This document shows positions 17,838 through 27,232 of a stretch of 64,000 bases of DNA, piece by piece. Each line of letters starts with the position of its first letter. Position 1 is the first letter of the stretch. Under the pieces are notes generated by a model. That model was not told the DNA's origin. It ran no database searches and worked only from the letters and a program-made list of their open reading frames with translations. This DNA is from an uncultured Saprospiraceae bacterium. Its GTDB lineage: Bacteria; Bacteroidota; Bacteroidia; Chitinophagales; Saprospiraceae. A program made the translations under genes and the position numbers. Location of the stretch: positions 26,162 through 90,161 of the forward strand of contig CALDEM010000056.1 in NCBI GenBank assembly GCA_937942435.1. Reading direction: 5' to 3'.

Positions 17838-19118
17838 ATGGATAAGTTTGATACTTCAAGAAGTTGTGCCGTGTTATTGGATCAGAAAGATCCTTTAGCA
17901 AAGTATAGAGATCAGTTTTTGTTTCCAAAGACAGAGTCTGGAGCACCATATCTCTACTTCTGTGGTAACTCATTGGGTCTTCAGCCTAAGCAAACAAAGG
18001 ATCATATATCAGCTGTACTGGATCAGTGGGCAGACAAAGGAGTCAAAGGTCACTTCAATGGAGCGTTGCCTTGGTTGGATTATAACGACCGGTTGAATCC
18101 CATGATGGCTGATATCGTTGGAGCACTCCCAGAAGAAGTTGTCATAGCCAATACGCTCACGGTTAACCTCCACCTTATGCTCGTATCTTTTTATCGTCCA
18201 AAAGGGAAGCGGGTCAAGATATTGATGGAGTCAGATGCATTCCCTTCAGATAGATATGCTATAGCATCTTATCTGTCTCACATCAACATTGACCCTAAAG
18301 AGGTTATCGTGACAGTGGAGCCAAGGTCTGGTGAAGTATTGCTACATACATCAGATATAATAGGTCGTATAGAAGAGTTGGGAGATGAGCTAGCATTGGT
18401 CCTCATGGGAAATACCAACTACTATACAGGACAAAAATTAGAGAGTAAAAGAATCAGTGAAGCAGGGCATCACGCTGGTGCTTTAGTTGGTTTTGATTGT
18501 GCTCATGGGGCAGGTAATGTGCCACTCGATTTACATGACAATGATGTTGACTTTGCTATATGGTGCACGTACAAATACCTCAATGCTAGTCCTGGCAACC
18601 TGGGTGGTATATACATCCATCAAAGACATGCTAATGACCCCAATGTGCCTCGTTTACAGGGGTGGTGGGGAGAAGATAAAGTCAGACGGTTTCAGATGAG
18701 AGACGCCTTTATGCCGCAGAGAGGAGCAGAAGGATGGCAGATCAGTAACCCTCCCATTGTATCACTTGCTGCTATAGAGTCCTCGCTTAAGTTACACCAC
18801 GAGGTCGGCATGGAGGCGATAAGAACTAAGTCCATCAACTTGACCGGTTATCTCGAATATCTAATTGATCAACTTCAACATGAACAACTGAGTATTATCA
18901 CTCCACGTGATCCATCGAATAGAGGAGCACAGTTATCATTGTTGATTAATAATGGTTCTAAAGATATTTACGATCGGCTGATATCTTCTGGTGTCATACC
19001 CGATTGGAGAGAGCCTGATGTGATCAGAGTCTCACCAGTACCTATGTACAATAGCTACGAAGATGTGTACAAGTTTGTACAGATACTGCAAGTTACATTG
19101 TCTTCATGCGTTGTATGA
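17838..19118 (+). CDS. kynU: Kynureninase
   Basis: PLP enzyme that cleaves L-kynurenine to anthranilate and alanine, or 3-hydroxykynurenine to 3-hydroxyanthranilate, in tryptophan breakdown and de novo NAD synthesis. The 426 residues match the family length. Features include the FCGNSLGLQP segment near residues 41-50, GHFNGALPW near 73-81 and ANTLTVNLHLMLVSFY near 100-115. The aromatic-rich PLP lysine region WCTYKYLNASPG has the Schiff-base lysine at about residue 246. A C-terminal DVIRVSPVPMYNSYEDV segment is also typical. No other kynurenine-pathway genes are in the window, so the partner enzymes must be elsewhere. It begins about 108 bases after the preceding terminator and is transcribed alone. 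Confidence 0.95.
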   Translation: MDKFDTSRSCAVLLDQKDPLAKYRDQFLFPKTESGAPYLYFCGNSLGLQPKQTKDHISAVLDQWADKGVKGHFNGALPWLDYNDRLNPMMADIVGALPEEVVIANTLTVNLHLMLVSFYRPKGKRVKILMESDAFPSDRYAIASYLSHINIDPKEVIVTVEPRSGEVLLHTSDIIGRIEELGDELALVLMGNTNYYTGQKLESKRISEAGHHAGALVGFDCAHGAGNVPLDLHDNDVDFAIWCTYKYLNASPGNLGGIYIHQRHANDPNVPRLQGWWGEDKVRRFQMRDAFMPQRGAEGWQISNPPIVSLAAIESSLKLHHEVGMEAIRTKSINLTGYLEYLIDQLQHEQLSIITPRDPSNRGAQLSLLINNGSKDIYDRLISSGVIPDWREPDVIRVSPVPMYNSYEDVYKFVQILQVTLSSCVV

Positions 19119-19223
19119 TCTGTCTCGGATGATCTGTGTTGACAGATGTTAATGATAAAGTTCTGTACCCAACCTTTACTCTTTCTTATCCGTATATTAA
19201 GTCAGTAAGCCATGTTATAACTC

Positions 19224-19805
19224 ATGAGTGGCATAGATGCTACATTAATATTACAGTGCCTCAAGCGTGACGAACGCGCTTTGAATCATCTCTACCGTCA
19301 TTGTTTTTCTATGATGAAGGGGACTTGTATGCGCTACGTGTTTGATAGAAACAACGTGAATGAGGTGATCAATAGCGGCTTCCTAAAGATTGTCAATGGA
19401 CTTGACAAATATGACCAAGATCAACCTTTTATGCCTTGGGCATCTACCGTTATGCTAAGGGTTGCTCTTGACTATGTGCGTAAGACAATGAGGAGTACCG
19501 ATAGGACAACTGATCTGCATGAAGATATGAGCCTGCTAAGTGGGCTGCCTGTATCTTATAATTGTGCAGACCTTCAACTGGAAGCAGAAGACTTGTTGGG
19601 TATGTTGGAGTTGTTACCAAAGCAAACTAAGGTAGTGTTTAACTTATTTGCAATAGACGGGTATAGCCACAAAGAGATTACACAACAGTTGGATATATCT
19701 GTAGGTACGTCTAAGTGGCATGTATCAAAAGCCAGAGCGTTTTTGAAGGAAAAAATAAACGACAAATTGAATAAAAATAAATCTCACTATGAGCCATCCC
19801 ATTGA
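19224..19805 (+). CDS. ECF-type RNA polymerase sigma factor
   Basis: A 193-residue sigma-70 family factor of the ECF type. Region 2 spans about residues 25-95, with FLKIVNGLDKYD and the following FMPWASTVMLRVALDYVRK segment. Region 4 spans about 125-180 (LLPKQTKVVFNLFAIDGYSHKEI..., then the HTH turn LDISVGTSKWHVSKARAFL). There is no region 1 or 3. The last 17 bases overlap the next gene, indicating translational coupling with a membrane-anchored partner that probably acts as its regulator. The sigma/anti-sigma relationship is inferred from gene order and the partner's single TM segment. Confidence 0.9.
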   Translation: MSGIDATLILQCLKRDERALNHLYRHCFSMMKGTCMRYVFDRNNVNEVINSGFLKIVNGLDKYDQDQPFMPWASTVMLRVALDYVRKTMRSTDRTTDLHEDMSLLSGLPVSYNCADLQLEAEDLLGMLELLPKQTKVVFNLFAIDGYSHKEITQQLDISVGTSKWHVSKARAFLKEKINDKLNKNKSHYEPSH

Positions 19806-21165
19806 TGACTTATTTAAGAAGGGCTTAGGCGAGCCGAGTTATGCTTTTGATGAGCAGGCTTGGCAAGGTGCTCGTGAAGTGTTGGGCCTAAAGAAGAAAA
19901 GAAGGAGACGATTCCTTTGGTTCATTGCTGGTAGTGCAGTGGTAGCTCTTGCAATGTTAGTTTTTCTATTGCTAAATAATGATGCGGCGCCTACCGCTCA
20001 AGAAAATAAGATTGCAGAAGATAAAATTGAAATGTCCCATGAGCTATCTGGATCAGCTGAAAGCTCTTTGATTACTGACCAAGTGGCTCTTAATCAAACT
20101 GAAGGAAGAGATACATATAAAATCCAAAACTCAAATAATGAACAGGGTAGGGCGGTGGCTCCGGGTGCTACTTCTTTTAAAAGTAAAAGGGATAAAACAA
20201 CTTTTAAAAATGAAAAATTAGTGAAAAATGAAACAAATAAAATCCCTGTCGTAATTGTAAAAAATGACAATCCAAATTTAGAAGTCATCAATAATAAAGA
20301 GCGTATTGATTTCAATTTAGAAGGAGCCCAAACAGTGCTGAATAGTGTGCAAAACAGTAAATTGTCACAATTAGAAAATGATGCAATTGAAGCGTCTTCG
20401 AGAATAAAGAACCATAGTGTTGATTCCGATTTGATGACCCTTCTGGGACTCGAAAAAATATCGATTGCGCCATTTTTATTAAAAGAAAAAGAGCTTCCTG
20501 TGCCAGACATGACTAAGCCGATAACTAAAGAATCTCAGTCTGTTATTTTTGAAAAAGGGGTCTATGTTTTGTACACACCAAGTGTATCTGGAATCGAAAT
20601 TGGGTTCAACGGGGTCATGAGGTTTAATAAGCACTGGTCTTTAGGATTAGGCCTTGGAGTAAGTAGGGCAAGTCATGCGTCTGATGATGCTTTTGATGCT
20701 ACGCAAACTGGTAGAAGTAACGTAGACTTAAATTTTACTACAACTAATATTTATAATTACAAAAGTATAGTCTTGCCGATGAGGTTATCTTATGCTGTAA
20801 AAAAGCATAGCGCTTTTGCTGGCCTTATCCTAAAGAGACCCTTTGTGCTGTCAGGATTACAAGAAGCTAGTACAGCACCTAATATGGATACGATGGACAC
20901 AGCTCAAAGCTTAGATGTGCCTATAGCACCAATATCTTCAACCTTCAGGTACAACTTGAGCAATGTACCAGAACTTAATAAGCTCATCGTTTATGGGCAA
21001 GCAGGATACAGCTATCGACTTAACAAGGTCTTAGAACTAAGTGTTGGAGCTACCTATCTCTTAGAAAGTCAAAGTAGAATCTTGCCACTAATTAATAATA
21101 TAGAGAGATCCAGTTTGAAGCAATCTTCATCGAGCGCATACATCAGATTAGATTATAGATTTTGA
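19789..21165 (+). CDS. Single-TM protein with barrel-like C-terminus, probable sigma-factor partner
   Basis: A 458-residue protein whose start overlaps the sigma-factor gene by 17 bases. Residues 1-40 are cytoplasmic in character and end in KKKRRRR. One TM helix follows at about 42-62 (FLWFIAGSAVVALAMLVFLLL). Residues about 65-245 are polar, Lys/Asn/Ser/Glu-rich and probably disordered. From about 258 to 458 the sequence alternates as in an outer-membrane beta barrel (VYVLYTPSVSGIEIGFNG, WSLGLGLGVSRASH) and ends in YIRLDYRF, with the C-terminal Phe typical of barrels. An inner-membrane helix joined by a long linker to a barrel would bridge the periplasm. The cytoplasmic N-terminus could hold the sigma factor (inference). 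No classical anti-sigma zinc motif is visible. Confidence 0.75.
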   Translation: MSHPIDDLFKKGLGEPSYAFDEQAWQGAREVLGLKKKRRRRFLWFIAGSAVVALAMLVFLLLNNDAAPTAQENKIAEDKIEMSHELSGSAESSLITDQVALNQTEGRDTYKIQNSNNEQGRAVAPGATSFKSKRDKTTFKNEKLVKNETNKIPVVIVKNDNPNLEVINNKERIDFNLEGAQTVLNSVQNSKLSQLENDAIEASSRIKNHSVDSDLMTLLGLEKISIAPFLLKEKELPVPDMTKPITKESQSVIFEKGVYVLYTPSVSGIEIGFNGVMRFNKHWSLGLGLGVSRASHASDDAFDATQTGRSNVDLNFTTTNIYNYKSIVLPMRLSYAVKKHSAFAGLILKRPFVLSGLQEASTAPNMDTMDTAQSLDVPIAPISSTFRYNLSNVPELNKLIVYGQAGYSYRLNKVLELSVGATYLLESQSRILPLINNIERSSLKQSSSSAYIRLDYRF

Positions 21166-21799
21166 TCTGCTCCTTGATTGAGAAAGAAGGCGAATATTAG
21201 CACGATGCCAAACGCTTAAGATATAAGCAGATAAGTGAACATGATGTTCATCTTAAGATAGCAACTGAAGATAGAGTTGAAGCACCTTAATGAGCAAAGG
21301 CTCAAGGTCATATTATAAAATTATTGTATTTGTAATCTCCTGATAAATCGTTTATGCTAAGTCAGCATCTAACTTTTTACCTAAGAAAAATCCTACAATG
21401 AAGATTGTCAATTTTATTACCATCATCCTATTATATTGTTGGTTCCGTGTTTCAGGTTTCCTACATCCTCAGTAATTCAAATACCGTACCTTTTTTATTT
21501 AAGGGAACTTTAAAATTAATAGAGAAGACATCAAGGATGTTTGCTTCGCGACCTATAATTAACTGGTATTTAACGCGTTACGTCAATATGATATACGACT
21601 CGGTTTCTGTAAAGTAGTTATCAAACGGTGGCCTATATCAGTCGAGAATTAAAGATAGCATGTGACTTTTTCAGTATTTTACGACTAATAACTATAAACC
21701 CAACTCAACACAACAAGCTCCTCATTGCATAGGCAAAGTGGGGAAATCCATTTGAAGGCATTCCTGTTTTATTTTGTAAAAAAATAAAGATCTGAGAGG
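21166..21799. other. Long intergenic region, no supported gene
   Basis: A 634-base stretch with scattered stops in all frames. A 25-codon ATG frame at 21398 encodes a signal-peptide-like start (MKIVNFITIILLYCW...) and then stops, so it may be the stub of a lost secreted protein. A 70-codon frame at 21405-21617 in another phase has no recognisable content. No terminator, tRNA or repeat was found. Confidence 0.5.
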
Positions 21800-24088
21800 A
21801 TGTACCGACTTTTACTAGTGATTATTGTATCACTTTTTTGCGCTCAACCCAACTTACAAGCAGAATTAGCATATTCATTTGATTATGCCTCCACTTTGTG
21901 GGCTGATGCCGATAAAGATGGTATTTACGACGATAAGGATAATTGTCCAAATACGTTCAATCCTCACCAAGATGACAGCGATAGGGATGGCATCGGAGAC
22001 GTATGCGATGATGATGATTGCGCATGTGAAAATGAGTTTCAGATGATTTATGTCTGCCAGCAGGGTATAACAAGAAGAGTCTATTGTAGCGCACTAAGTG
22101 ATCCTGACACATTCTGTGGTCCTTGCCAAGATCAAGAGCAACAAGAAGAGAAAGAGCAAGTCTGTGCTGAGTGTCCAGTGGATGATCGGGGCAATATACG
22201 CCTATGTGTTATCAGGACTAATAAGCTGATCAATCTTCAAGGAAGATGCGATGACCTCACTGATTACTTTGACAATGATGGCGATCTTGTAGACGGTGTC
22301 GAGTGCGGTCCATGTACTTGTGCGATGATCAATGATGTCGATACAGATGGTGATGGAGCATGTGATTCTATAGACGAATGTCCGAACAATCCGCTCAAGA
22401 CTGAAGCTGGTATGTGTGGATGTGATGCCTATGATTCTGATGGTGATTGGGTCTGCGATGCGGATGATATTTGCCCTGGAGGCAGTGATAAGATAGATAC
22501 AGATGGTGACGGAGTACCGGATTTTTGTGATGTATGTGAAGGACATGATGACAATATAGATCGCGATGGTGATGGTACACCTGATGGCTGCGATATCTGC
22601 CCTAACAGTGCTGGTGATGACAGCGATGGTGATGGAGTCTGTGATGATCTTGATATCTGTCCCGGAGGAGATGACAATATAGATAACAATGGTGATGGCA
22701 TACCAGATGCCTGCGAAACCAGTAAGTGTGCTGTAAGTGGGAACTCGGAGTTTGAGTGGATACAAGATGTTAAAATCAATGATTGGTTTAATCTAACCAA
22801 TGACAATGGTGGTTATGCAGAGTTTACTGACCCTTCATTGATGTTTTTCCCAGGTGACTCTATTGAGTTATGGGTGACTCCAGGATTTATAGATCAAGTT
22901 GCTGAATTGTCATACGCCATATTTGTGGATTGGAATGGTGATGGAGATTTTGATGACCAAGAAGAAAGAGTTTATGACACTCGATCATTACGAGAAAGAG
23001 GTATAGATATGGTAGTGCCACCTTTTGCACAACCTGGCAACATATGTGCTCGATTTATAGTCAACTATGGTAGAATCACGAGCGCTTGTGACCCATGTAT
23101 AGATGGAGAAGTAGAAGATTACATCCTATTGATCAAAGATGGCGGCACAAGTCCTGATCCAGAAGTCGATCCTGATGGAGATTGCGATCAAACAGAAGAA
23201 TCCTTTAACTATGAGTTGGATAGAAGTCTACAGGGACTTAATGATGGGTGGGGTTGGACCTCAGCCTGGAGAGCAGCAGTTAATGGTAATCCATCAGCTC
23301 AGATACTTCAACAGTCGCTGTCAGCTTCTAACATAGCAACAGTAGGTCAAAAACTAGGTGTACTAACGCCAACAGGTACGAGCTATATGATGGCAAGAGA
23401 CTTCGCACTACAGAGCCAAGATATGTGGTTAAGCTTCACTTATATGAAGAGAGGAGCTGCCGGTATGTTAGAACTTAGACTAGGTGATAATGATGAGACG
23501 GTCATGATAGATCAGTCAGGAGCACTTAACCTTGCGGGAAATGTCGGACCATCACTACCAAGCAACGGTCCATCTCTTGTTGTGCTGCATATACAGAGAT
23601 CAGGGAGTCAAGATCAGATCAGTGCTTGGATCAACCCGACGCAATCTATGGTTCTTACAGCAGGTAATGCTGCCATTCAAACGGCAGCTTCACTAGACAG
23701 AGATATATCAAGTGTATTGTTTTCATTTGCAGGAGTTGATCCAGTTGGAACAACAGAGCATTACATAGATGAGATAAGATTAGCTTGTACTCAAGACAGA
23801 ATTTTGTCAGATCAAGGCGGTAACAACCCTGATCCAGTAGATATGGAGATCACTATCGCTCCTAATCCTATAACGAACGGTGCTAATGCAGGTATAACAC
23901 TTTCTAACGCTACGTTCTTGCAAGGCACCCTTAACCTGTATACGATGGCTGGAGCTATGGTCTTGACACAAGACGCAGTGGCTGGACTCAATATAGTTCC
24001 TACTGCTGGGTTACAAGGAGGTATATACATCTTGGAGATCGATACGGATGCAGGAAGAGTCATGGCACAACTAGTCGTTCAGATTTAG
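21800..24088 (+). CDS. T9SS-secreted thrombospondin type 3 repeat protein with GEVEDY domain
   Basis: A 762-residue secreted protein. The signal peptide is residues about 1-21 (ending LQAE). Calcium-binding thrombospondin type 3 repeats (DxDxDGxxDxxDxCP) occupy residues about 35-75 and 165-305. Between them lies a cysteine-rich section with two similar halves (CENEFQMIYVCQQG, CPVDDRGNIRLCVI). A GEVEDY-type domain spans about 330-445 (VDWNGDGDFDDQEE..., closing with DGEVEDYILLI). A jellyroll/laminin-G-like beta domain follows at about 465-665, and the last 80 residues are a T9SS sorting domain (ITIAPNPITNGANAGI..., GGIYILEID). The stalk would be rigid and calcium-dependent on the cell surface. 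Ligand unknown. A terminator follows at 24217. Confidence 0.88.
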   Translation: MYRLLLVIIVSLFCAQPNLQAELAYSFDYASTLWADADKDGIYDDKDNCPNTFNPHQDDSDRDGIGDVCDDDDCACENEFQMIYVCQQGITRRVYCSALSDPDTFCGPCQDQEQQEEKEQVCAECPVDDRGNIRLCVIRTNKLINLQGRCDDLTDYFDNDGDLVDGVECGPCTCAMINDVDTDGDGACDSIDECPNNPLKTEAGMCGCDAYDSDGDWVCDADDICPGGSDKIDTDGDGVPDFCDVCEGHDDNIDRDGDGTPDGCDICPNSAGDDSDGDGVCDDLDICPGGDDNIDNNGDGIPDACETSKCAVSGNSEFEWIQDVKINDWFNLTNDNGGYAEFTDPSLMFFPGDSIELWVTPGFIDQVAELSYAIFVDWNGDGDFDDQEERVYDTRSLRERGIDMVVPPFAQPGNICARFIVNYGRITSACDPCIDGEVEDYILLIKDGGTSPDPEVDPDGDCDQTEESFNYELDRSLQGLNDGWGWTSAWRAAVNGNPSAQILQQSLSASNIATVGQKLGVLTPTGTSYMMARDFALQSQDMWLSFTYMKRGAAGMLELRLGDNDETVMIDQSGALNLAGNVGPSLPSNGPSLVVLHIQRSGSQDQISAWINPTQSMVLTAGNAAIQTAASLDRDISSVLFSFAGVDPVGTTEHYIDEIRLACTQDRILSDQGGNNPDPVDMEITIAPNPITNGANAGITLSNATFLQGTLNLYTMAGAMVLTQDAVAGLNIVPTAGLQGGIYILEIDTDAGRVMAQLVVQI

Positions 24089-24216
24089 TATACCATAAGT
24101 TCAAAATTTTGCTCTGCCTTGAGAGCAATGATTATATTGTGGCTGCAAAATACCTTTAAGAAGAAGCATATACTCTTGCCGTATATGCCGTGCTTCATAG
24201 CTTAAAAACTTTGAAG

Positions 24217-24249
24217 AAGCCTGGTGATAATGATCATCTGGCTTTTTTT
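24217..24249 (+). terminator. Intrinsic terminator
   Basis: AAGCC-T-GGTGAT, loop AATG, ATCATC-T-GGCTT, then seven T. The stem has one T-T mismatch and one G-T pair. It lies about 130 bases after the stop codon and 31 bases before the next start. Confidence 0.8.
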
Positions 24250-24279
24250 ATTGTACCTTCCTTAAATCAAAGTTGATTT

Positions 24280-25998
24280 ATGGTAAAGCTTAAGTTCACC
24301 TTTTTCTTTTTACTCTCTACTTACTTTTTATTAGCTCAGAAAGGTGATCTACTCGTCGAACATATCAGCTATATAGACGTAGAAAATGGTATCGCTCTCC
24401 ATGATCAACATATCTTTATCCGTGATGGGAAAATAGCAAATATCAGTGATGCACCAATCGATAAAAACGATATAGATAAAGTCGATGGCACTGGTAAATG
24501 GCTCATGCCGGGACTGGTAGATGCGCATATACATCTTTTTCAATCTGGAGGTCTTTACACGCGCCCAGATGCCATAGATCTACGTACCCTACAATCATAT
24601 GAAGATGAGAGAGTATGGTTATATGAGCATGCTGACGAGATCTTGAGATCATATCTAAGATTAGGTATCACAACCGTGATTGATGTCGGTGGTCCGATGA
24701 CTAATTATACTATCAGAGATCAATACAAGGGCGATCCAATGTTGCCCAACTATTATTGTACAGGGCCTCTGGTATCAACTTATCAACCTGAGGCTTTTCA
24801 GATAGATGACCCTCCGATTATAAAAGTTAAAACGATTGAGGAAGCCAAAAAGATCGTTGCTGATCAACTTCCCGCTCAGCCTGATTTTATAAAGATATGG
24901 TACATCGTCAACCCTGGTGCATCTGCAGTTGATAACTATGATATCGTAAAAGCAACTATAGATGAGAGCCATAAACATAATTTGAAAGTAGCAGTTCATG
25001 CTACTCAGCTCACGACAGCTAAGTTAGCCTTAAAAGCAGGCGCAGACATACTCGTACATAGTGTTGCAAGAGAGATCGATCAAGAATTTATCGACATGAT
25101 GAAAGTATCCGATGCAGCGCTGATCCCTACGCTCGTTGTGCATGGAGGATATGATCGAGCTTTTTCTAATCAATTAGGTATTGATACACATGATCTAACC
25201 TATAGCATACCGTATGCCATCGGTACCTTGCTTGATGTTGAGCATATCGATCACCAAGAACTTAAGGAGGCTCAAGCCTATGCGGCGCCCATGCTTGCGC
25301 GAAATGAAAAGAGAGATATATTTAGAAAAGCCAATCTTAAAAAGTTGGTAGATCAAGGCGTTACGATCGCTACAGGTACAGATGCTGGCAACATCGGTAC
25401 TCTTCATGCTTCTTCTTACAAGGATGAATTAGAAGCTATGTCAGAAGCTCAACTGACTAATGCCCAGATTATAAAAGCTTCAACTATTGATGGAGCAAAA
25501 GTCTTAGACAAAGAGCAGCTCATAGGCACTGTGGAAATTGGAAAACAAGCCGATCTTATCATCTTAGAGGACAATCCGCTTGAAGATCTCACTGCGTTAT
25601 ATCAACCAGAGATGATTATAAAAAGCGGCGCCCTCATTGATCCAGATATATTAGTCAGTACGTCGCCTGAAGATGTGGCACAGATGCAACTCAATGCATA
25701 TAATCTCGGCGATATAGACTCTTTTCTTGATGCTTACAGCGATACGGTAAAGGTCTATGATTTTCCAAATGAACTTAGATATCAAGGCAAGGATAAGATG
25801 AGAGATAATTATAGCGGACTCTTCGAGTCTACACCAGACCTGCACTGCCAGTTAATCAAGAGGATAGTACTTGGCAATACTGTGATTGATCAAGAACTCG
25901 TCACTGGATTGAACAATGGGGGAGAGATTAAAGCCATTGCTATTTATAAGATCCGTGAGGGTAAGATACAAGAGGTGTACTTTGAGATTAAGGAGTGA
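24280..25998 (+). CDS. Secreted amidohydrolase fused to a SnoaL-like domain
   Basis: A 572-residue protein with a signal peptide (MVKLKFTFFFLLSTYFLLAQ). Residues about 25-455 form an amidohydrolase-superfamily metal-dependent hydrolase of the imidazolonepropionase/prolidase-like group. These residues include the metal-binding pair DAHIHLF near residue 80, the lysine region DFIKIWY near 205, the VAVHATQ and ILVHSVA histidines near 237 and 259, and the GTDAG aspartate near 366. The C-terminal ADLIILEDNPLEDL stretch is typical of the family. Residues about 462-572 (AQMQLNAYNLGDIDSFLDAY...) are an NTF2/SnoaL-fold domain. Having both in one exported polypeptide is unusual. The amidohydrolase part predicts hydrolysis of an amide or cyclic ring in the periplasm. 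Substrate unknown. Confidence 0.87.
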   Translation: MVKLKFTFFFLLSTYFLLAQKGDLLVEHISYIDVENGIALHDQHIFIRDGKIANISDAPIDKNDIDKVDGTGKWLMPGLVDAHIHLFQSGGLYTRPDAIDLRTLQSYEDERVWLYEHADEILRSYLRLGITTVIDVGGPMTNYTIRDQYKGDPMLPNYYCTGPLVSTYQPEAFQIDDPPIIKVKTIEEAKKIVADQLPAQPDFIKIWYIVNPGASAVDNYDIVKATIDESHKHNLKVAVHATQLTTAKLALKAGADILVHSVAREIDQEFIDMMKVSDAALIPTLVVHGGYDRAFSNQLGIDTHDLTYSIPYAIGTLLDVEHIDHQELKEAQAYAAPMLARNEKRDIFRKANLKKLVDQGVTIATGTDAGNIGTLHASSYKDELEAMSEAQLTNAQIIKASTIDGAKVLDKEQLIGTVEIGKQADLIILEDNPLEDLTALYQPEMIIKSGALIDPDILVSTSPEDVAQMQLNAYNLGDIDSFLDAYSDTVKVYDFPNELRYQGKDKMRDNYSGLFESTPDLHCQLIKRIVLGNTVIDQELVTGLNNGGEIKAIAIYKIREGKIQEVYFEIKE

Positions 25999-26134
25999 CG
26001 GATTTTTGCATTGCCAAAAAGATAATTTGATACTTATAACAATTTTTTAATAGTTGATTTGAAAGAAAAAAACTATTTGGTGTACTCATTCTGACATTCA
26101 ATAGAGATACAAAAATTACCTTTTATATATTAGT

Positions 26135-26142
26135 TATTTTTG
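26135..26142 (+). promoter_or_regulatory. Candidate -7 box (TATTTTTG)
   Basis: Matches TAnnTTTG, 27 bases before the GTG start at 26169. Transcription would start near 26149. Confidence 0.4.
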
Positions 26143-26168
26143 TCATTTGTTGATAACAATTACTTCTT

Positions 26169-27023
26169 GTGTATAAATCATCTTATTGGTTGCTATTGCT
26201 TATGTCGTTGACACTTCTCGGATGTAGCGGAGATGATCCAGAGCCTATTCTCAGTGTTCAATCTATCATAAGCCAGATCAAGAACAACTATACTTTGATG
26301 CCGGAAGAAGCTATATCAATGAGCCGTGACGGTAAGGTGTTTGCCTTTTATACTGAACCTACTGATCGTTATGCTCACGGGGTTTTGGGAGATAAGATAG
26401 AAGCAGGACAATTAGTAGTAGTGAAAGATGGGATTTTTCATGAGTTGACACTAACTGATAACTATGTGTTCGAGGATATAAGACCGAGGTTATATGATGT
26501 TGACCAAGACGGAGCGTTGGAGTTTGTCGTCTTACGAACTGAGATATCAAGAGGAGCGGGGATTGTCATTTATAAATTAGTTGACAATCAAATAGTAGTT
26601 TACTCAGAGCTGGCAGAGATAGGAAGAGCCAATCGATGGTTAAATATAGTTGCGATCTATGATCTGGATATGGATGGTCAAGTAGAGATAAGTTGGATAG
26701 AAACTCCTCATATCGGAGGAGTCCTTAAGGTAGCGAAGATTGAAGAAAATGAGCTTATAGTGATAGATCAGATCAGTGGATATAGTAATCATGATATAGG
26801 AGAAAGAAATCTATGTCTTTCAGTAGTTACCAAGCTAGGTGACAACCCGATGATCTTTGTACCCAATCAGTCAAGATCCAAGATAGTGGGTTTCACTTTT
26901 ATTGATGAAAAACTTAAACAAGCTTCTGAAAAGCTCGTTCAGGTTGACTTTGCCCAAGTATTGCGTGAGCAATATGAGTTTGAAGGTTTAGTTGTTGAGA
27001 AGGAGGATAATTGTATTTTTTAA
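26169..27023 (+). CDS. Lipoprotein with FG-GAP/VCBS-like repeat units
   Basis: A 284-residue predicted lipoprotein translated from GTG. The signal peptide ends with the lipobox LLGC at residues about 16-19, followed by SGDD, an acidic stretch that in Bacteroidota often directs lipoproteins to the cell surface. The body contains two similar units, DIRPRLYDVDQDGALEFVVL and IVAIYDLDMDGQVEISWI. They match the DxDxDGxxE calcium-loop pattern of FG-GAP/VCBS beta-propeller repeats. No enzymatic motif is seen. Function unknown. A -7 box lies just upstream, and no gene is close enough to be in an operon with it. Confidence 0.75.
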   Translation: MYKSSYWLLLLMSLTLLGCSGDDPEPILSVQSIISQIKNNYTLMPEEAISMSRDGKVFAFYTEPTDRYAHGVLGDKIEAGQLVVVKDGIFHELTLTDNYVFEDIRPRLYDVDQDGALEFVVLRTEISRGAGIVIYKLVDNQIVVYSELAEIGRANRWLNIVAIYDLDMDGQVEISWIETPHIGGVLKVAKIEENELIVIDQISGYSNHDIGERNLCLSVVTKLGDNPMIFVPNQSRSKIVGFTFIDEKLKQASEKLVQVDFAQVLREQYEFEGLVVEKEDNCIF

Positions 27024-27232
27024 TGATCTGTATTGTTGATTGTGGGCCCATGAGAAGATATTCTTAAACCACGCAATATGCTACTTAACCACGATATTAA
27101 TAGAGTTAAGTACTATACTCCTTTCAGGAGTTCGCATATAGGAAGATCAGTGTACTCGCTTCAAATAAATTTTTCACTTGACTAATATTGAATAGAGGTG
27201 TCTCTTCTCGCAAATAATGTGATCTTAGCTTC

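Noticed and set aside
21405..21617. 70-codon plus-strand frame
   Set aside because: No family features, odd composition, and it overlaps the 25-codon signal-like stub in another frame.
22202..22806. Long minus-strand frames (187 and 125 codons) opposite the thrombospondin repeats
   Set aside because: They are antisense to Asp-rich calcium repeats, which give artificial Ile/Thr-rich or Ser/Pro-rich open frames.
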